A stretch of 64,000 nt of DNA from an uncultured Eubacteriales bacterium (lineage in GTDB: Bacteria; Bacillota; Clostridia; Oscillospirales; CAG-272): the NCBI GenBank assembly GCA_934433485.1, contig CAKRZR010000002.1, forward strand, positions 159,083 to 223,082, given 5' to 3'. The notes under the pieces are model-generated. The model searched no databases. It was not told where the DNA came from and saw only the letters and a list, made by a program, of their open reading frames with translations. A program made the translations under genes and the position numbers. Positions 7,778 through 17,532 of the stretch are shown here, one piece after another. How positions within the stretch are numbered: position 1 is the first letter of the stretch; each line of letters starts with the position of its first letter.

Positions 7778-9553
7778 ATGATTTTTGGAAAACACATCAA
7801 TCGCTATTATCTGCGATACGCGCCGATTCTTCTGCTCGGACTCGCGGCACTGATCTTAGTCGACTATTTCCAGCTGGAGATCCCGGAGTTTTACCGGCTG
7901 GTCATCAACGGCATCAACACCGGCAAGGTGGCGTTGGACGGACAGGTCGTACCATTCACCATGGACGTGCTGCTTGACCACGTATGCCTGCCCATGATCA
8001 TCGTCATCCTTGTAATGGTCGTAGGACGGTTCGCGTGGCGTATCTGCTTCTTCGGCAGTGCGATCCGCATGGAAACGGATATGCGCGAGCGAATGTTTGA
8101 CCACTGTAAGGATCTGTCGCGTGAGTATTACCAGACAAACAAGGTCGGCACGCTCATGTCCTATTTCACAAACGATCTGGAAACCGTACAGGACTGCTTC
8201 GGCTCCGGGATCCTGATGCTGGCAGATGCGGCGTTTCTCGGTCTGCTTGCCCTATACAAAATGTGGCGCATGGACGGGATCCTGACGCTGTTCACCCTCA
8301 TCCCAATGGCGTTTCTCATGGTGATCGGCACCATCGTCGGCAAATCCATGGAGGAAAAATGGGATCTGCGACAGGCGGCGTATTCCGATCTGTCCGACTT
8401 TTCCCAGGAGAGCTTTTCCGGCATCGCGGTGATCAAGGCGTTTGTCAAGGAAACGGCGGAGCTGATGGCTTTCCGGAAGCTCAATGAAAAAAACGAGGAA
8501 GTAAACGTCGCCTTTGTGCGCGTGTCCACGGTTTTAAACATTTCCGTCACGCTCTTTGTCGAGTCCGTGATCTGCGTTATCCTTGGCTACGGCGGCTATC
8601 TCGTCCACGAGAGTCGGTTCAGCGCTGGCGAGCTTGTGGAATTTATCGGCTACTTCACCGCGGTCGTATGGCCCGTGATGGCGGTTTCGGAGCTCATCGG
8701 TATGGCGGCGCGCGGAAAAGCCTCTCTCGCCAGAATTTCAGAACTGCTTGACGCGCCGGTACACGTGAAGGACGCGGAGAATGTGGTCGATACCGCGATC
8801 ACAAACGGAAAAATCGAGTTTTCGCATCTGACGTTCCGCTATCCCGATGGCGAGATCGACGCGCTGCGCGATGTTTCGTTCACCATCGAACCCGGCGAAA
8901 ACGTGGGACTGGTCGGCAAAACTGGTTCCGGCAAAACCACCATCGTGGATCTGATTCTGCGCACATACAACGTTCCGGACGGCACCATCTTTGTCGGCGG
9001 TCACGATGTCAACAAGATCCCGATCCGCCGGGTGCGCGACGCGTGCGCCTATGTACCGCAGGACAATTTTCTGTTCTCCGACACCATCGCCCACAACATC
9101 GCCTTCGCCGCGGATTCCCTTGATGAAACGGCGATCGAGGACGCGGCAAAGCTCGCCGATGTACACGACAACATCATGGATTTCGGGGAACGGTACGACA
9201 CCATGCTCGGCGAACGCGGCGTAACGGTTTCCGGCGGACAGAAGCAGCGCATCTCCATCGCAAGAGCGCTGTGCAAGGACGCGCAGATTCTGATCCTCGA
9301 CGACTCCGTATCCGCCGTGGATACGAAAACAGAGAAAATCATTCTCGAAAACCTGCGCAAAACCCGCAAAAACAAGACGACCATTCTGATCGCGCACCGC
9401 ATTTCTACTATTGAAAGAATGGACAAGATCCTCTTCATCGACGACGGCATGGTAGTGGATGTCGGCACGCACGAGGCACTGTACAGCCGTTGTCCCGCGT
9501 ATCGGAAAATGGTGGATCTGCAAAAACTGGAGGAGGCACACGCCGATGTATGA
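7778..9553 (+). CDS. ABC exporter half-transporter, degenerate-site subunit
   Basis: A 591-residue fusion of six membrane helices (about 1-310) and an ATPase domain (about 345-591). It has Walker A GKTGSGKTT, signature VSGGQKQR, and Walker B ILILDDSVSAVD, where the catalytic Glu is replaced by Asp. That is the pattern of the non-canonical subunit in heterodimeric exporters such as TM287/288, LmrCD or BmrCD. GGAG six bases upstream fixes the start at 7778 rather than the ATG at 7766. The next gene overlaps its stop by eight bases and supplies the complementary subunit. It is likely a multidrug or lipid exporter. Confidence 0.9.
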   Translation: MIFGKHINRYYLRYAPILLLGLAALILVDYFQLEIPEFYRLVINGINTGKVALDGQVVPFTMDVLLDHVCLPMIIVILVMVVGRFAWRICFFGSAIRMETDMRERMFDHCKDLSREYYQTNKVGTLMSYFTNDLETVQDCFGSGILMLADAAFLGLLALYKMWRMDGILTLFTLIPMAFLMVIGTIVGKSMEEKWDLRQAAYSDLSDFSQESFSGIAVIKAFVKETAELMAFRKLNEKNEEVNVAFVRVSTVLNISVTLFVESVICVILGYGGYLVHESRFSAGELVEFIGYFTAVVWPVMAVSELIGMAARGKASLARISELLDAPVHVKDAENVVDTAITNGKIEFSHLTFRYPDGEIDALRDVSFTIEPGENVGLVGKTGSGKTTIVDLILRTYNVPDGTIFVGGHDVNKIPIRRVRDACAYVPQDNFLFSDTIAHNIAFAADSLDETAIEDAAKLADVHDNIMDFGERYDTMLGERGVTVSGGQKQRISIARALCKDAQILILDDSVSAVDTKTEKIILENLRKTRKNKTTILIAHRISTIERMDKILFIDDGMVVDVGTHEALYSRCPAYRKMVDLQKLEEAHADV

Positions 9554-11435
9554 GTATTACCCGATTCTTGTGATAGGCGCGATCTTAGGCGTGCTGTCCA
9601 TTGTCTTTATTACCGCCTACGCGCTGATGAAAAACAAAAAGGAAGCGCTTGGCTTTGACCGGCACATGGTGGACAGCGAGATCATCCGACGCATGCTCGT
9701 GTACGCCAAGCCCTACCGCGGTCATTTCTGCCTCATCGGACTGATCATGCTCGTATCCGTTGCCTATGATATTGTCTCGCCGCTGGTCGTCGGGAATATC
9801 GAGGAAATGGTCAAAGCAGATTTCGCGCTCTCCGCTCTCTACAAAATGGTTGCCGTGTACGCGTCCATCCTGATCGTTTCCCTTGTGTGCACATACGCCC
9901 AGGCAATTCTTCTGCAAAAGGTCGGGCAAAAAATCCTCTCAAAAATCCGTGAGGATCTCTTTGTCCACATCGAATCCCTGTCCCATGAGCAGCTCAACGC
10001 GATCCCGGTCGGCAAGCTCGTAACCCGTGTGACCAACGACCCGAACGCGGTATCGATGCTCTTTACGAACATTCTCGTAAACCTTGCGAAGAACTGCTTC
10101 ATCATCATCGGCGTCACCGCCGCCATGCTCTGCGTCAACTACGCGCTGACCCTCATGGTACTGTGCTTCGCGCCGTTTATCGTGCTGTTTACCGTAATTT
10201 TCCGCAAATTCTCCCGCCGCGCCTATCGCAGAGTGAAGGACGGCACCACGGATATCAACACATATCTGTCCGAAAATCTCTCCGGCATCAAGATCACACA
10301 GATCTTCAACCGGGAAAGCCAGAAGCTCGCCGATTTCAAGGAGCGCAACAACCGGCTTGGGCAGGCGAAAAAGCAGCAGATTTTCGTGTTCGGCATCTTC
10401 CGCCCGATTGTATACATGCTGTACGTCTGCTCTGTGCTCTGCCTGCTGTATCTCGGCGGACGGGGCGCGATCCGGGATGTGACGTTCCTCGGGCAGACGC
10501 TGACGGGCGGTGTGATCGTCACGTTCTACATGTACATTTCCAAATTCTTCAACCCGATCCAGAGTCTCGCGGAGCAGTTCAACTGGCTCCAGTCGGCATT
10601 CGCATCAGCGGAAAAGATCTTCACCATTCTCGATATGGAGCCGAAGGTCGTGGACGCGCCGGACGCCATTGCGGTAGACGACATCCGTGGTGAGATTGAA
10701 TTTCGCGACGTATGGTTCTCGTATGTACCGGACGAATGGGTGCTGAAAGGCGTATCGTTTCACATCCACGCGGGCGAAACCATCGCGTTTGTCGGCTCGA
10801 CGGGCTCCGGAAAGAGCACGATTCTCTCCCTCATCTGCCGTAATTACGACATTCAGCGCGGTCAGATCCTCATCGACGGCATGGACATTCGAAAAATCAA
10901 AATTTCCAGTCTCCGACGCCATTTCGGACAGATGCTGCAGGACGTGTTCCTCTTCTCCGGAACGATCCGCTCGAACATTCTCCTGCGTATGGAGGGTGTG
11001 TCGGACGAGGAGGTCTGGGAAGCGTGTCGGTATGTCAACGCGGAACCGTTCATCCGGCGGCTCGATAAGGGACTGGATGAAGTCGTCCGGGAGCGCGGCA
11101 ACAACTTCTCCGCCGGACAGAGACAGCTGTTGTCCTTTGCCCGCACAATCATTCACAAGCCGTCCGTGATGATCCTTGACGAAGCAACGGCGAATATCGA
11201 CACGGAAACGGAGATTCTCATCCAGGATTCGCTTGAAAAAATGGCGAAAATCGGCACGATGCTCATCGTCGCGCACCGTCTGTCCACGATCCAGCATGCC
11301 GACCGGATCTACGTTCTCTCGCACGGGCAGATCTTAGAATCCGGCAGTCACAACGAGCTGCTTGCGGCGCGCGGCAGATATTACCAGTTGTATACGCTCC
11401 AGTATCACAAGGAGCAGTCGGAAAAGAACGGATAA
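9546..11435 (+). CDS. ABC exporter half-transporter, catalytic subunit
   Basis: A 629-residue partner of the preceding subunit. One extra N-terminal hydrophobic helix precedes the usual six membrane helices, and the ATPase domain covers about 385-629. Walker A is GSTGSGKST, the signature is the altered FSAGQRQL, and Walker B VMILDEATANID keeps the catalytic Glu. With the upstream subunit this gives one good and one degenerate ATP site, as in heterodimeric exporters. The ATG at 9546 overlaps the upstream stop, with GGAGGAG ten bases before; a longer frame to the left would lie inside the neighbour. Confidence 0.9.
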   Translation: MYEYYPILVIGAILGVLSIVFITAYALMKNKKEALGFDRHMVDSEIIRRMLVYAKPYRGHFCLIGLIMLVSVAYDIVSPLVVGNIEEMVKADFALSALYKMVAVYASILIVSLVCTYAQAILLQKVGQKILSKIREDLFVHIESLSHEQLNAIPVGKLVTRVTNDPNAVSMLFTNILVNLAKNCFIIIGVTAAMLCVNYALTLMVLCFAPFIVLFTVIFRKFSRRAYRRVKDGTTDINTYLSENLSGIKITQIFNRESQKLADFKERNNRLGQAKKQQIFVFGIFRPIVYMLYVCSVLCLLYLGGRGAIRDVTFLGQTLTGGVIVTFYMYISKFFNPIQSLAEQFNWLQSAFASAEKIFTILDMEPKVVDAPDAIAVDDIRGEIEFRDVWFSYVPDEWVLKGVSFHIHAGETIAFVGSTGSGKSTILSLICRNYDIQRGQILIDGMDIRKIKISSLRRHFGQMLQDVFLFSGTIRSNILLRMEGVSDEEVWEACRYVNAEPFIRRLDKGLDEVVRERGNNFSAGQRQLLSFARTIIHKPSVMILDEATANIDTETEILIQDSLEKMAKIGTMLIVAHRLSTIQHADRIYVLSHGQILESGSHNELLAARGRYYQLYTLQYHKEQSEKNG

Positions 11436-11450
11436 GCGGAGGAAAACGGT

Positions 11451-12092
11451 ATGAAAACGGCACGAACCATCGGTGCGCTTCTTACAGCGGCGCTGACAGC
11501 GGTGTTCGCCCTGCGCGGGATCGCGATGCTATTTCCGATACATGGCTTTGCCATTTTTCAGTATTACACCGTTGACAGCAACACGCTCGCCGCCGTCTCC
11601 GGGATTTTTCTCTCGTTCTTTCTCATCCGCGCGCTGCTCACCAAAAAGCCGGTGCCGACGTGGATTCTGCTTGCCTATTTCACCGCCGCGGTCTGCCTGA
11701 CGCTGACTTTTCTCGTGGTCGTGTTTGTTCTGGCGCCGACTGCCGGGGAGGATGGCTATCGGATGATGCTGACGGAGGGCGATATGCTCTACCACCATCT
11801 TCTGAATCCGCTCCTCACTGTGCTCTCCTCCATTTTTCTCCTGCCGAAAATCCCCGCAAAAATCCCGCAGATCGCACACATCGCGCTTTTGCCGACGGAG
11901 CTGTACGGACTGTGTGCCGTCGTCTGCAACTATCTTATGTGGTGGCACGGTCCGTACCCGTTTCTCTGCGTCTACGAGCAGCCGGTACGCGATTCCGTTC
12001 TATGGTGCGCCGGAATTTTGGGCGGAACCTACGCGATCGGATTTCTTATGGCGATGGCAAAGAAAGCGGTAGATCGATACGGCATTCTGTAA
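11451..12092 (+). CDS. Pr6Pr-like integral membrane protein
   Basis: A 213-residue protein with six hydrophobic segments. FQYYTVDSNTLAA after helix 1 and YHHLLNPLL near residue 115 fit the Pr6Pr/FAR-17a-like membrane family; eukaryotic FAR-17a/AIG1 members hydrolyse fatty-acid esters of hydroxy fatty acids, but bacterial members are uncharacterised. GGAGG precedes the ATG, 15 bases after the ABC exporter stop, so it is probably the last gene of that operon and ends at a clear terminator. The assignment rests on topology and these motifs. Confidence 0.65.
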   Translation: MKTARTIGALLTAALTAVFALRGIAMLFPIHGFAIFQYYTVDSNTLAAVSGIFLSFFLIRALLTKKPVPTWILLAYFTAAVCLTLTFLVVVFVLAPTAGEDGYRMMLTEGDMLYHHLLNPLLTVLSSIFLLPKIPAKIPQIAHIALLPTELYGLCAVVCNYLMWWHGPYPFLCVYEQPVRDSVLWCAGILGGTYAIGFLMAMAKKAVDRYGIL

Positions 12093-12100
12093 TGCAAAAC

Positions 12101-12133
12101 AAAAAGTACGGTCCTTAACGCGCCGTACTTTTT
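12101..12133 (+). terminator. Terminator of the ABC exporter operon
   Basis: An 11-base perfect stem AAAAAGTACGG / CCGTACTTTTT around an 11-base loop. Confidence 0.9.
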
Positions 12134-12143
12134 CGATTTTATA

Positions 12144-12172
12144 TTGACTTTTCCGAGCGAATCTGCTATAAT
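12144..12172 (+). promoter_or_regulatory. Promoter of the 12.2 kb solute-binding gene
   Basis: TTGACT, 17 bases, TATAAT, 40 bases before the ATG. Confidence 0.85.
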
Positions 12173-12212
12173 TTGGGACAATGAAAAACACGAATAGAGG
12201 AAACATCACACC

Positions 12213-13673
12213 ATGAAACGATTCTCAGCCATTCTCCTGCTCTGCGCCCTACTGCTGTCTACGGCAGCCTGCGGTGCAACGGAACAGGAAACCACACCTG
12301 CTGTCACCGACACGCAGGAAACCACCGCGGATACAGCGAGTAATACGGAACAGGAAACCGATCCTGCCCTGTCCGATGATCTGCCTGCTATGAATTACGA
12401 CGGCAGAGCCTATCGCATCGCCAGCGTGGAGGGATACACCGATGAGTTTTTCACGGAAGAGTTGACCGGTGAAGTCGAAAATGACGCCGTATTCAATCGG
12501 AACGCACGGCTGGCGGAGCGTTTCAACGTCTCCATCGAAGCCACTCCCATGACCGGCGACTGCGGCAGTATCTATTCCGCGCTCGTGCAATATGCGACAG
12601 CAGGGGACGATTTCTGTGATGTCGCCGCGCAGGAGGTCTGGAATTTTCATATGGCTACTGCGGCGGGGATTTATCAGAACTGGAACGACACAAAGTACAT
12701 TCATCTCGACAAACCGTGGTGGAACCAGCAGATCAACAACGGCGCCACCTTCAACGGCAAGCTGTTCGGGCTGACCGGCTCCTTCTCCGTAACCTACATG
12801 ACCTGCACCACGGCGACCTATGTCAATTCCGCACTGATTGAGGATTACGGACTGACGGAGGACGATCTGTATGCGCTGGTACTGGACGGCGGCTGGACGA
12901 TCGATTACCTCAGTACCCTTGTGGAGGGAATGTACAAGGACGTCAACGGCGACGGTAATCGGGATGAAAACGACCAATACGGCTTCGGCGCGAACTGGTA
13001 TTATTCCGACACCTGGTGCAGCGCGTTTGATATTCCCGTCACCGGAAAAGCCGCGGATGGCAAGCTGGAAATCAAACTGATGCAGGAAAAAACCTACGAC
13101 GCGCTCTCCAAGGTCTACAAGCTCTACTACGAGAACAAAGGCGTGTATTTCTGGGAAAACTGGACCGGCTTCATGGACTATTTCCCCGGCGGCACCCTCG
13201 TTTTCGCGCAGGGTATGTTAGACGACGCCTTCAACGCGCTGCGGGATATGGAGGATCCGTTCGGCATCGTACCGCAGCCCAAATACGACGAAGCACAGGA
13301 CGGCTACCACTGTCTGGTCGCGGACGGCTACTTCATCGTGGGTATGCCGACCACGGTCACGGATACGGATTTCGTATCCCTCATGACGGAGGCTATGGCG
13401 GCGGAAACGTATACGAACGTGTATCCCGTATACTACGATGTGGCTCTGAAATCGAAGTATTCCAAGGACGAGGAAACCGCTGCCATGATCGATCTGATCT
13501 CCGCAGGCGCCGCATTTGACGTCTCCTTCATGTATGGGACCTATCTCGAAATGCTGCCGTATATGTTCCGAAATTGTCTCAATGAGAAAACGACGGACAT
13601 TGCCTCCACCTACGCCAAAGCGGAGAGCAAGATCGCGACGGCTCTCGGCAAAATCTACGCCATGTACGAATAA
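12213..13673 (+). CDS. Extracellular solute-binding lipoprotein (family 1-like)
   Basis: A 486-residue lipoprotein with lipobox LLSTAAC and a tether rich in Thr and Glu up to about residue 55. The fold carries LDKPWWNQQ near residue 168, the calcium-loop-like DVNGDGNRDENDQYGF near 245, and VPQPKYDEAQ near 355. It belongs to the same ~490-residue family as the genes at 1500, 2978, 41092 and 54154. It is monocistronic, with its own promoter and a shared terminator, and has no permease partner. The C terminus ends in a helix typical of the family. Confidence 0.85.
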   Translation: MKRFSAILLLCALLLSTAACGATEQETTPAVTDTQETTADTASNTEQETDPALSDDLPAMNYDGRAYRIASVEGYTDEFFTEELTGEVENDAVFNRNARLAERFNVSIEATPMTGDCGSIYSALVQYATAGDDFCDVAAQEVWNFHMATAAGIYQNWNDTKYIHLDKPWWNQQINNGATFNGKLFGLTGSFSVTYMTCTTATYVNSALIEDYGLTEDDLYALVLDGGWTIDYLSTLVEGMYKDVNGDGNRDENDQYGFGANWYYSDTWCSAFDIPVTGKAADGKLEIKLMQEKTYDALSKVYKLYYENKGVYFWENWTGFMDYFPGGTLVFAQGMLDDAFNALRDMEDPFGIVPQPKYDEAQDGYHCLVADGYFIVGMPTTVTDTDFVSLMTEAMAAETYTNVYPVYYDVALKSKYSKDEETAAMIDLISAGAAFDVSFMYGTYLEMLPYMFRNCLNEKTTDIASTYAKAESKIATALGKIYAMYE

Positions 13674-13681
13674 TCCCATCG

Positions 13682-13720
13682 AAAAAAGAACGCAGGATTT
13701 GCTTTTCCTGCGTTCTTTTT
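13682..13720. terminator. Bidirectional terminator
   Basis: GAACGCAGGA / TCCTGCGTTC flanked by A and T runs on both sides. It lies between convergent genes ending at 13673 and 13730. Confidence 0.9.
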
Positions 13721-13729
13721 CTGTCTATT

Positions 13730-15679
13730 TCATTGTACGCGCAGCTTGCCGGTGTATGCGAGCAGCTTCATGAAGTGACCGCCGACTACGGAACGGTGCT
13801 GGAAGCCTCTCTGGTTTGCGGTGACAGTGTAGTACCAGTCCGTCATCGGAACGCGGGTGAGCGTGCGGTGGTACGCCTCCCACAACGGCGCGATGTAGTC
13901 CTCGAAATCCTCCCGCTCGTTCGCCAAGGTCGCCGTCCAGATGAGCCAGTCGCTCTTTGTGTACGTTTCCCGGCAGTCGAGCGGCATGCCGTAGGGATTC
14001 ACGTGGCGGCGGTAGGATGCGAACTCCGATTGCAGCACGGTCGGATCCATGATCCCGGTATGCCAGAGCTTGTCCCAGACGATGTTGTACTTCATCGACC
14101 ACGTGCCGGGACGGTCGTATGCCAGGCGGTAGCTGCCGTCTCCATTCGCGGCACGGCTGGCGAACGATTTTGCCATATCCCGTGCTTTTTCGAGCAGCTC
14201 CTCGGCTTCGTCGGCACGGTCCAGCATCCGATAGAGAATCGCAAGCGCTGTAATGCCCATCATCGCTTTCAGGGACAGATTGCAGTTGTGCGCGAGATGA
14301 CCGGCGAAATCGTCCGTACAAAGCTGATTTTCCGGATCCTCGCCATGTTCGAGCAGATACCGGACCCATGTTTCCCACAGATCCATATGCTCCCTGGCAA
14401 AAGCGAGATTCCCGTCGGCAAGCGCGGCGCAGGTCACCATCACGAGCATATTCCCGGCTTCCTCCACCGGCATCTGCCACTCCTCGGCGTTGTTCGCGTA
14501 GACCTGTCCGGACAAAATCGGATACTGCCCACAGTCGTGCGGCGAGAAATCAAAACGCCACGCGTCGCTTTTCGCGTACCGGACGATCGGCCGCATCATG
14601 CCGCGCACCAGCTCCGGATTGTAGAGAAGATAGAGCGGGATCGACGGATAGCTCACATCCACCGTGGCGGCGCAGCCGTTCGAGAAGCATTCCTTGGAGA
14701 TAAAGAGGATCTCTCCGCGCGTATCTATGGCAACCTTATGCGCCGCGATGGATTGACGATAGGACAGCTCCAGGATCTCCGCGTACTTTTCTCCGCCCGC
14801 TTTCACACCGTCGGCAAACAGCTTTGCTGCAAACGCTCTGCATCGTTCCTCGATCGCCGGATATTCCCGGTGGGCAGCCGCGATCGCTTCTCCGATGGTC
14901 ATACCGCTCCGGTTCCAGTAGGAATGGAGCTTTTCCCCGAAATAGAGGATTGAGTACACATCGTCGTAGGCAAAGGTGACCAGTGCGTCCGTGTCCTCCG
15001 CGGTGTCGAGATCGAGCGACAGGGTGACAAACGTGGTTGCGGGCTCATAATCCGCCGGTGCGTCGGCGCCGGAATAGGGAATATCGATTTTCTCCACCCC
15101 ACAGACAGCGTCCGCGGCGGTCAGATAGAAGTACCCCCAATTGATGCGGATGTCGTCGCCGGATTTTGCGAGGATCGGCTGGCGGACGCTGCCGATTTTC
15201 ACGGATGAAAGCCCGTCCTCTGTGAAGATTTCCGTCGTCACATCGTCCTCACGGCGATGGTTCAGGCAGATTTCCTCACTGACCGCCAGACGGATACCGA
15301 CCATGTGGCAGGCATGATCCAAACTCCGGACGGAGAGGCGGAGATAGGACACCGGACGCGTCATCAAGTCAAGATCGTCCATGAGCAGCGGCGTCAGAAA
15401 CGTAGCGGTCAATTCCACACCGGCAGCGGTAAACATATACCTTGTATGGAGCGCGTCGCAGTCCCGGGACACCTCCTCCATCGCCGGGGAATCGTCGCCC
15501 GGGTGAAGCCTGCCTAGGAATCGATAGGTCACACCGTCGATGGCGGCGTACCCAACCATGGTCTGCGGTTTGCCTGTCCAGTGCGCAGTCACAGCGTCGG
15601 TCAGATGATCCGCCGGAGACCAGAGGGAGAAATAGGGGTCTACGGTAATAAGCGGTACGGATGGCGGACGAAGTCTCAT
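13730..15679 (-). CDS. DUF4965/GtaA-like glutaminase-family protein, possible glycan-active enzyme
   Basis: A 649-residue protein resembling the DUF5127-DUF4965-DUF1793 architecture first named for a fungal glutaminase. It starts with LITVDPYFSLWSPAD, and the C-terminal (alpha/alpha) barrel region carries WRFDFSPHDCGQYPI, EEWQMPVEEAGNML and TDDFAGHLAHNCNLS. In gut bacteria such genes sit among glycosidases, and here it lies 27 bases downstream of a GH29 fucosidase in the same operon, so a role in glycan degradation is at least as likely as glutamine hydrolysis. There is no signal peptide, so its action is cytoplasmic. GGAGGAACTACCT precedes the ATG. Confidence 0.75.
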   Translation of the reverse strand: MRLRPPSVPLITVDPYFSLWSPADHLTDAVTAHWTGKPQTMVGYAAIDGVTYRFLGRLHPGDDSPAMEEVSRDCDALHTRYMFTAAGVELTATFLTPLLMDDLDLMTRPVSYLRLSVRSLDHACHMVGIRLAVSEEICLNHRREDDVTTEIFTEDGLSSVKIGSVRQPILAKSGDDIRINWGYFYLTAADAVCGVEKIDIPYSGADAPADYEPATTFVTLSLDLDTAEDTDALVTFAYDDVYSILYFGEKLHSYWNRSGMTIGEAIAAAHREYPAIEERCRAFAAKLFADGVKAGGEKYAEILELSYRQSIAAHKVAIDTRGEILFISKECFSNGCAATVDVSYPSIPLYLLYNPELVRGMMRPIVRYAKSDAWRFDFSPHDCGQYPILSGQVYANNAEEWQMPVEEAGNMLVMVTCAALADGNLAFAREHMDLWETWVRYLLEHGEDPENQLCTDDFAGHLAHNCNLSLKAMMGITALAILYRMLDRADEAEELLEKARDMAKSFASRAANGDGSYRLAYDRPGTWSMKYNIVWDKLWHTGIMDPTVLQSEFASYRRHVNPYGMPLDCRETYTKSDWLIWTATLANEREDFEDYIAPLWEAYHRTLTRVPMTDWYYTVTANQRGFQHRSVVGGHFMKLLAYTGKLRVQ

Positions 15680-15706
15680 AGGTAGTTCCTCCTTCAGAGC
15701 CTGTGA

Positions 15707-16738
15707 TTACAGGGCTTTTTCCTCGATTTCACGGGCGCGGCGCAGGATGTCGATGGAGAAGGACGGGATTCTGCCCAGTCCGTCGGGACCTACATTCAAA
15801 AGATAATTCACACCCATGTCGTTTAAGTGCTTTTTGTTTGCCGCAATCTGCTCCGGCGTTTTCCAGTTCGCGTCGTAATACTTGAATCCCCACGTGTCGT
15901 TGAGCGTTGCCGCAGTTTCGTAGAGACCGTAGGGCGAATACTTGAACCCGTCGAGCTCGTTCATGTCGCCTGCCGGAGTTTCCGGGATGTTCTCGGGACG
16001 TTTCTTCGGGATCTCGTTGTCGCCGAGGGACACATAGTCGTACGCGCCGTTGCCCAGGCGGGAATTGATGAGGCAGTCGGGCTGGTACTTTTTGACCATA
16101 TCGAAGATCTCGCGGCTCTGTTCCGGCTTGATGACGCCGGGGGTATCGAACCAGATAAGGCAGAGATCGCCGTATTTCGTGAGGATCTCTTTGACCTGCG
16201 GCTTGATCTTTTCTTCAAAGCAGATGGAAAAGTCCTTGTTGTCCCTGCCAGGGAAGTCCCAGCTGTTGAACCAGGTCGTACCCGCGCAGCCGCAGGTTTT
16301 GTCGTAGCCGCCGCCGTGAGGATGGTGCCAGTCGAGCTCCTGAGAATAGTACAGCCCGAATTTGATCCCGTGCTTGTAGCAGGCTTCGGCAAGCTCCGCG
16401 ATGATGTCTCTGCCAAACGGTGTGGCGCGCTTCACATTGAATGGATCGCACGCGGAATCAAAGAGCGCGAAACCCTCGTGGTGTTTGGAGGTGATGACGA
16501 AATACTCCATGCCGCATTCCTTGGCAAGGGTGATCCACTCCTCCGCGTCAAAATAGATCGGGTTGAACGTCCCGGCAAGCGATTCGATCTCGCGGTTTGG
16601 GATCTGGAAATAGGACTGCGCCCATTCCGCGTAATACGGCGTGCGCCTGCCTCTGTATTCGCCGGCAAGCAGGGAATAAATGCCGAAATGGACCATCATC
16701 CCGTATTTCGCCTGTCGAAACCATTCGCGATTGTTCAT
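15707..16738 (-). CDS. Alpha-L-fucosidase, GH29 catalytic domain only
   Basis: A 343-residue GH29 retaining fucosidase. The motifs HFGIYS near residue 17, TSKHHEGFALFDS at 83-95 and LIWFDTPG are typical; Asp198 in the last is the expected nucleophile. Most GH29 enzymes are 430 residues or longer with a C-terminal beta-sandwich; this one ends just after the barrel (LLNVGPDGLGRIP), so the accessory domain is absent. There is no signal peptide, implying that it cleaves imported fuco-oligosaccharides. AAGGA lies eight bases before the ATG at 16738. It is first in the operon with the DUF4965 protein. Confidence 0.9.
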   Translation of the reverse strand: MNNREWFRQAKYGMMVHFGIYSLLAGEYRGRRTPYYAEWAQSYFQIPNREIESLAGTFNPIYFDAEEWITLAKECGMEYFVITSKHHEGFALFDSACDPFNVKRATPFGRDIIAELAEACYKHGIKFGLYYSQELDWHHPHGGGYDKTCGCAGTTWFNSWDFPGRDNKDFSICFEEKIKPQVKEILTKYGDLCLIWFDTPGVIKPEQSREIFDMVKKYQPDCLINSRLGNGAYDYVSLGDNEIPKKRPENIPETPAGDMNELDGFKYSPYGLYETAATLNDTWGFKYYDANWKTPEQIAANKKHLNDMGVNYLLNVGPDGLGRIPSFSIDILRRAREIEEKAL

Positions 16739-16828
16739 TTGTTTTGTCCTTCTCCGCGCTTTTGGCAACGGAGACTCCTTTCGTGTATTGACCTCTGCGG
16801 CAGCCACATCCAGCGCCGTGCTGTTCTC

Positions 16829-16857
16829 ATTATATAGAAAATGGCGCGAAAAGGCAA
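16829..16857 (-). promoter_or_regulatory. Promoter of the fucosidase operon
   Basis: Minus strand TTGCCT, 17 bases, TATAAT; the leader is about 85 bases. Confidence 0.75.
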
Positions 16858-16896
16858 TAGTTTTTTGGAAATCGGCTAAAAAAATCGCAATTTCTC

Positions 16897-16925
16897 TTGC
16901 ATTTGCCGCGCGTTTCTGCTATGAT
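16897..16925 (+). promoter_or_regulatory. Promoter of the GNAT gene
   Basis: TTGCAT, 17 bases, TATGAT. It is divergent from the fucosidase promoter 40 bases away. Confidence 0.75.
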
Positions 16926-16957
16926 AGAGAAAAATATCTCATTCGGAGGTGGCATTT

Positions 16958-17509
16958 GTGAGCCAACTTATGATGTGCAAGAGTATGGCGGAGGGTGTAC
17001 GCCCCTATCCGCTGCACGAGGATTACTATATCCGCAATTTTCACGAAACCGAGGAGGAGATCGCCGCGTGGGTCGAAATCTGCAAAAACGGGCTGTTCGG
17101 ACCGGACGCCGGACGTGAGGGATACGTCTCCTCGATCACGAATATGGCGGGTCTGACCCCGGAGCGCGATATTTTCATGGTCTGCGAACGGGAGACCGAC
17201 CGTCCCGTCGCCACAATCACGGGCTTTGTTCGTCCGGACGGCGCGGGAGACATCCATATGGTCGCCGCCATTCCGGAGGTGCGCGGAAAGAAGATCGGTC
17301 ACGCCATGCTCGCGCACGCGCTGGAAAAGCTGTCCCGCGACGGCGTCTCCAAAGTTTATCTGACGACGGACGAATGGCGCAAACCGGCAATCAAGAACTA
17401 CCTGACCGCCGGCTTCCATCCTGTGGAGTACGACGTCGGCATGCCGGAGCGTTGGACAGGCGTGTTCGCGGAAATGGGAATTGAACCTGTGCCGTTACAG
17501 AAGCTCTGA
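16958..17509 (+). CDS. GNAT family N-acetyltransferase
   Basis: A 183-residue protein of the GCN5-related acetyltransferase fold. The acetyl-CoA pyrophosphate loop appears as VRGKKIGHAML near residues 110-120, preceded by the IHMVAAIPE strand. The C-terminal KVYLTTDEWRKPAIKNYLTAGF is the usual helix-strand end. GTG at 16958 is preferred because GGAGG ends eight bases upstream; the alternative GTG at 16949 falls inside the ribosome site. The substrate is unknown. TraX follows after 23 bases. Confidence 0.85.
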   Translation: MSQLMMCKSMAEGVRPYPLHEDYYIRNFHETEEEIAAWVEICKNGLFGPDAGREGYVSSITNMAGLTPERDIFMVCERETDRPVATITGFVRPDGAGDIHMVAAIPEVRGKKIGHAMLAHALEKLSRDGVSKVYLTTDEWRKPAIKNYLTAGFHPVEYDVGMPERWTGVFAEMGIEPVPLQKL

Positions 17510-17532
17510 GGAAAGAGGACGGACGAAATTTC

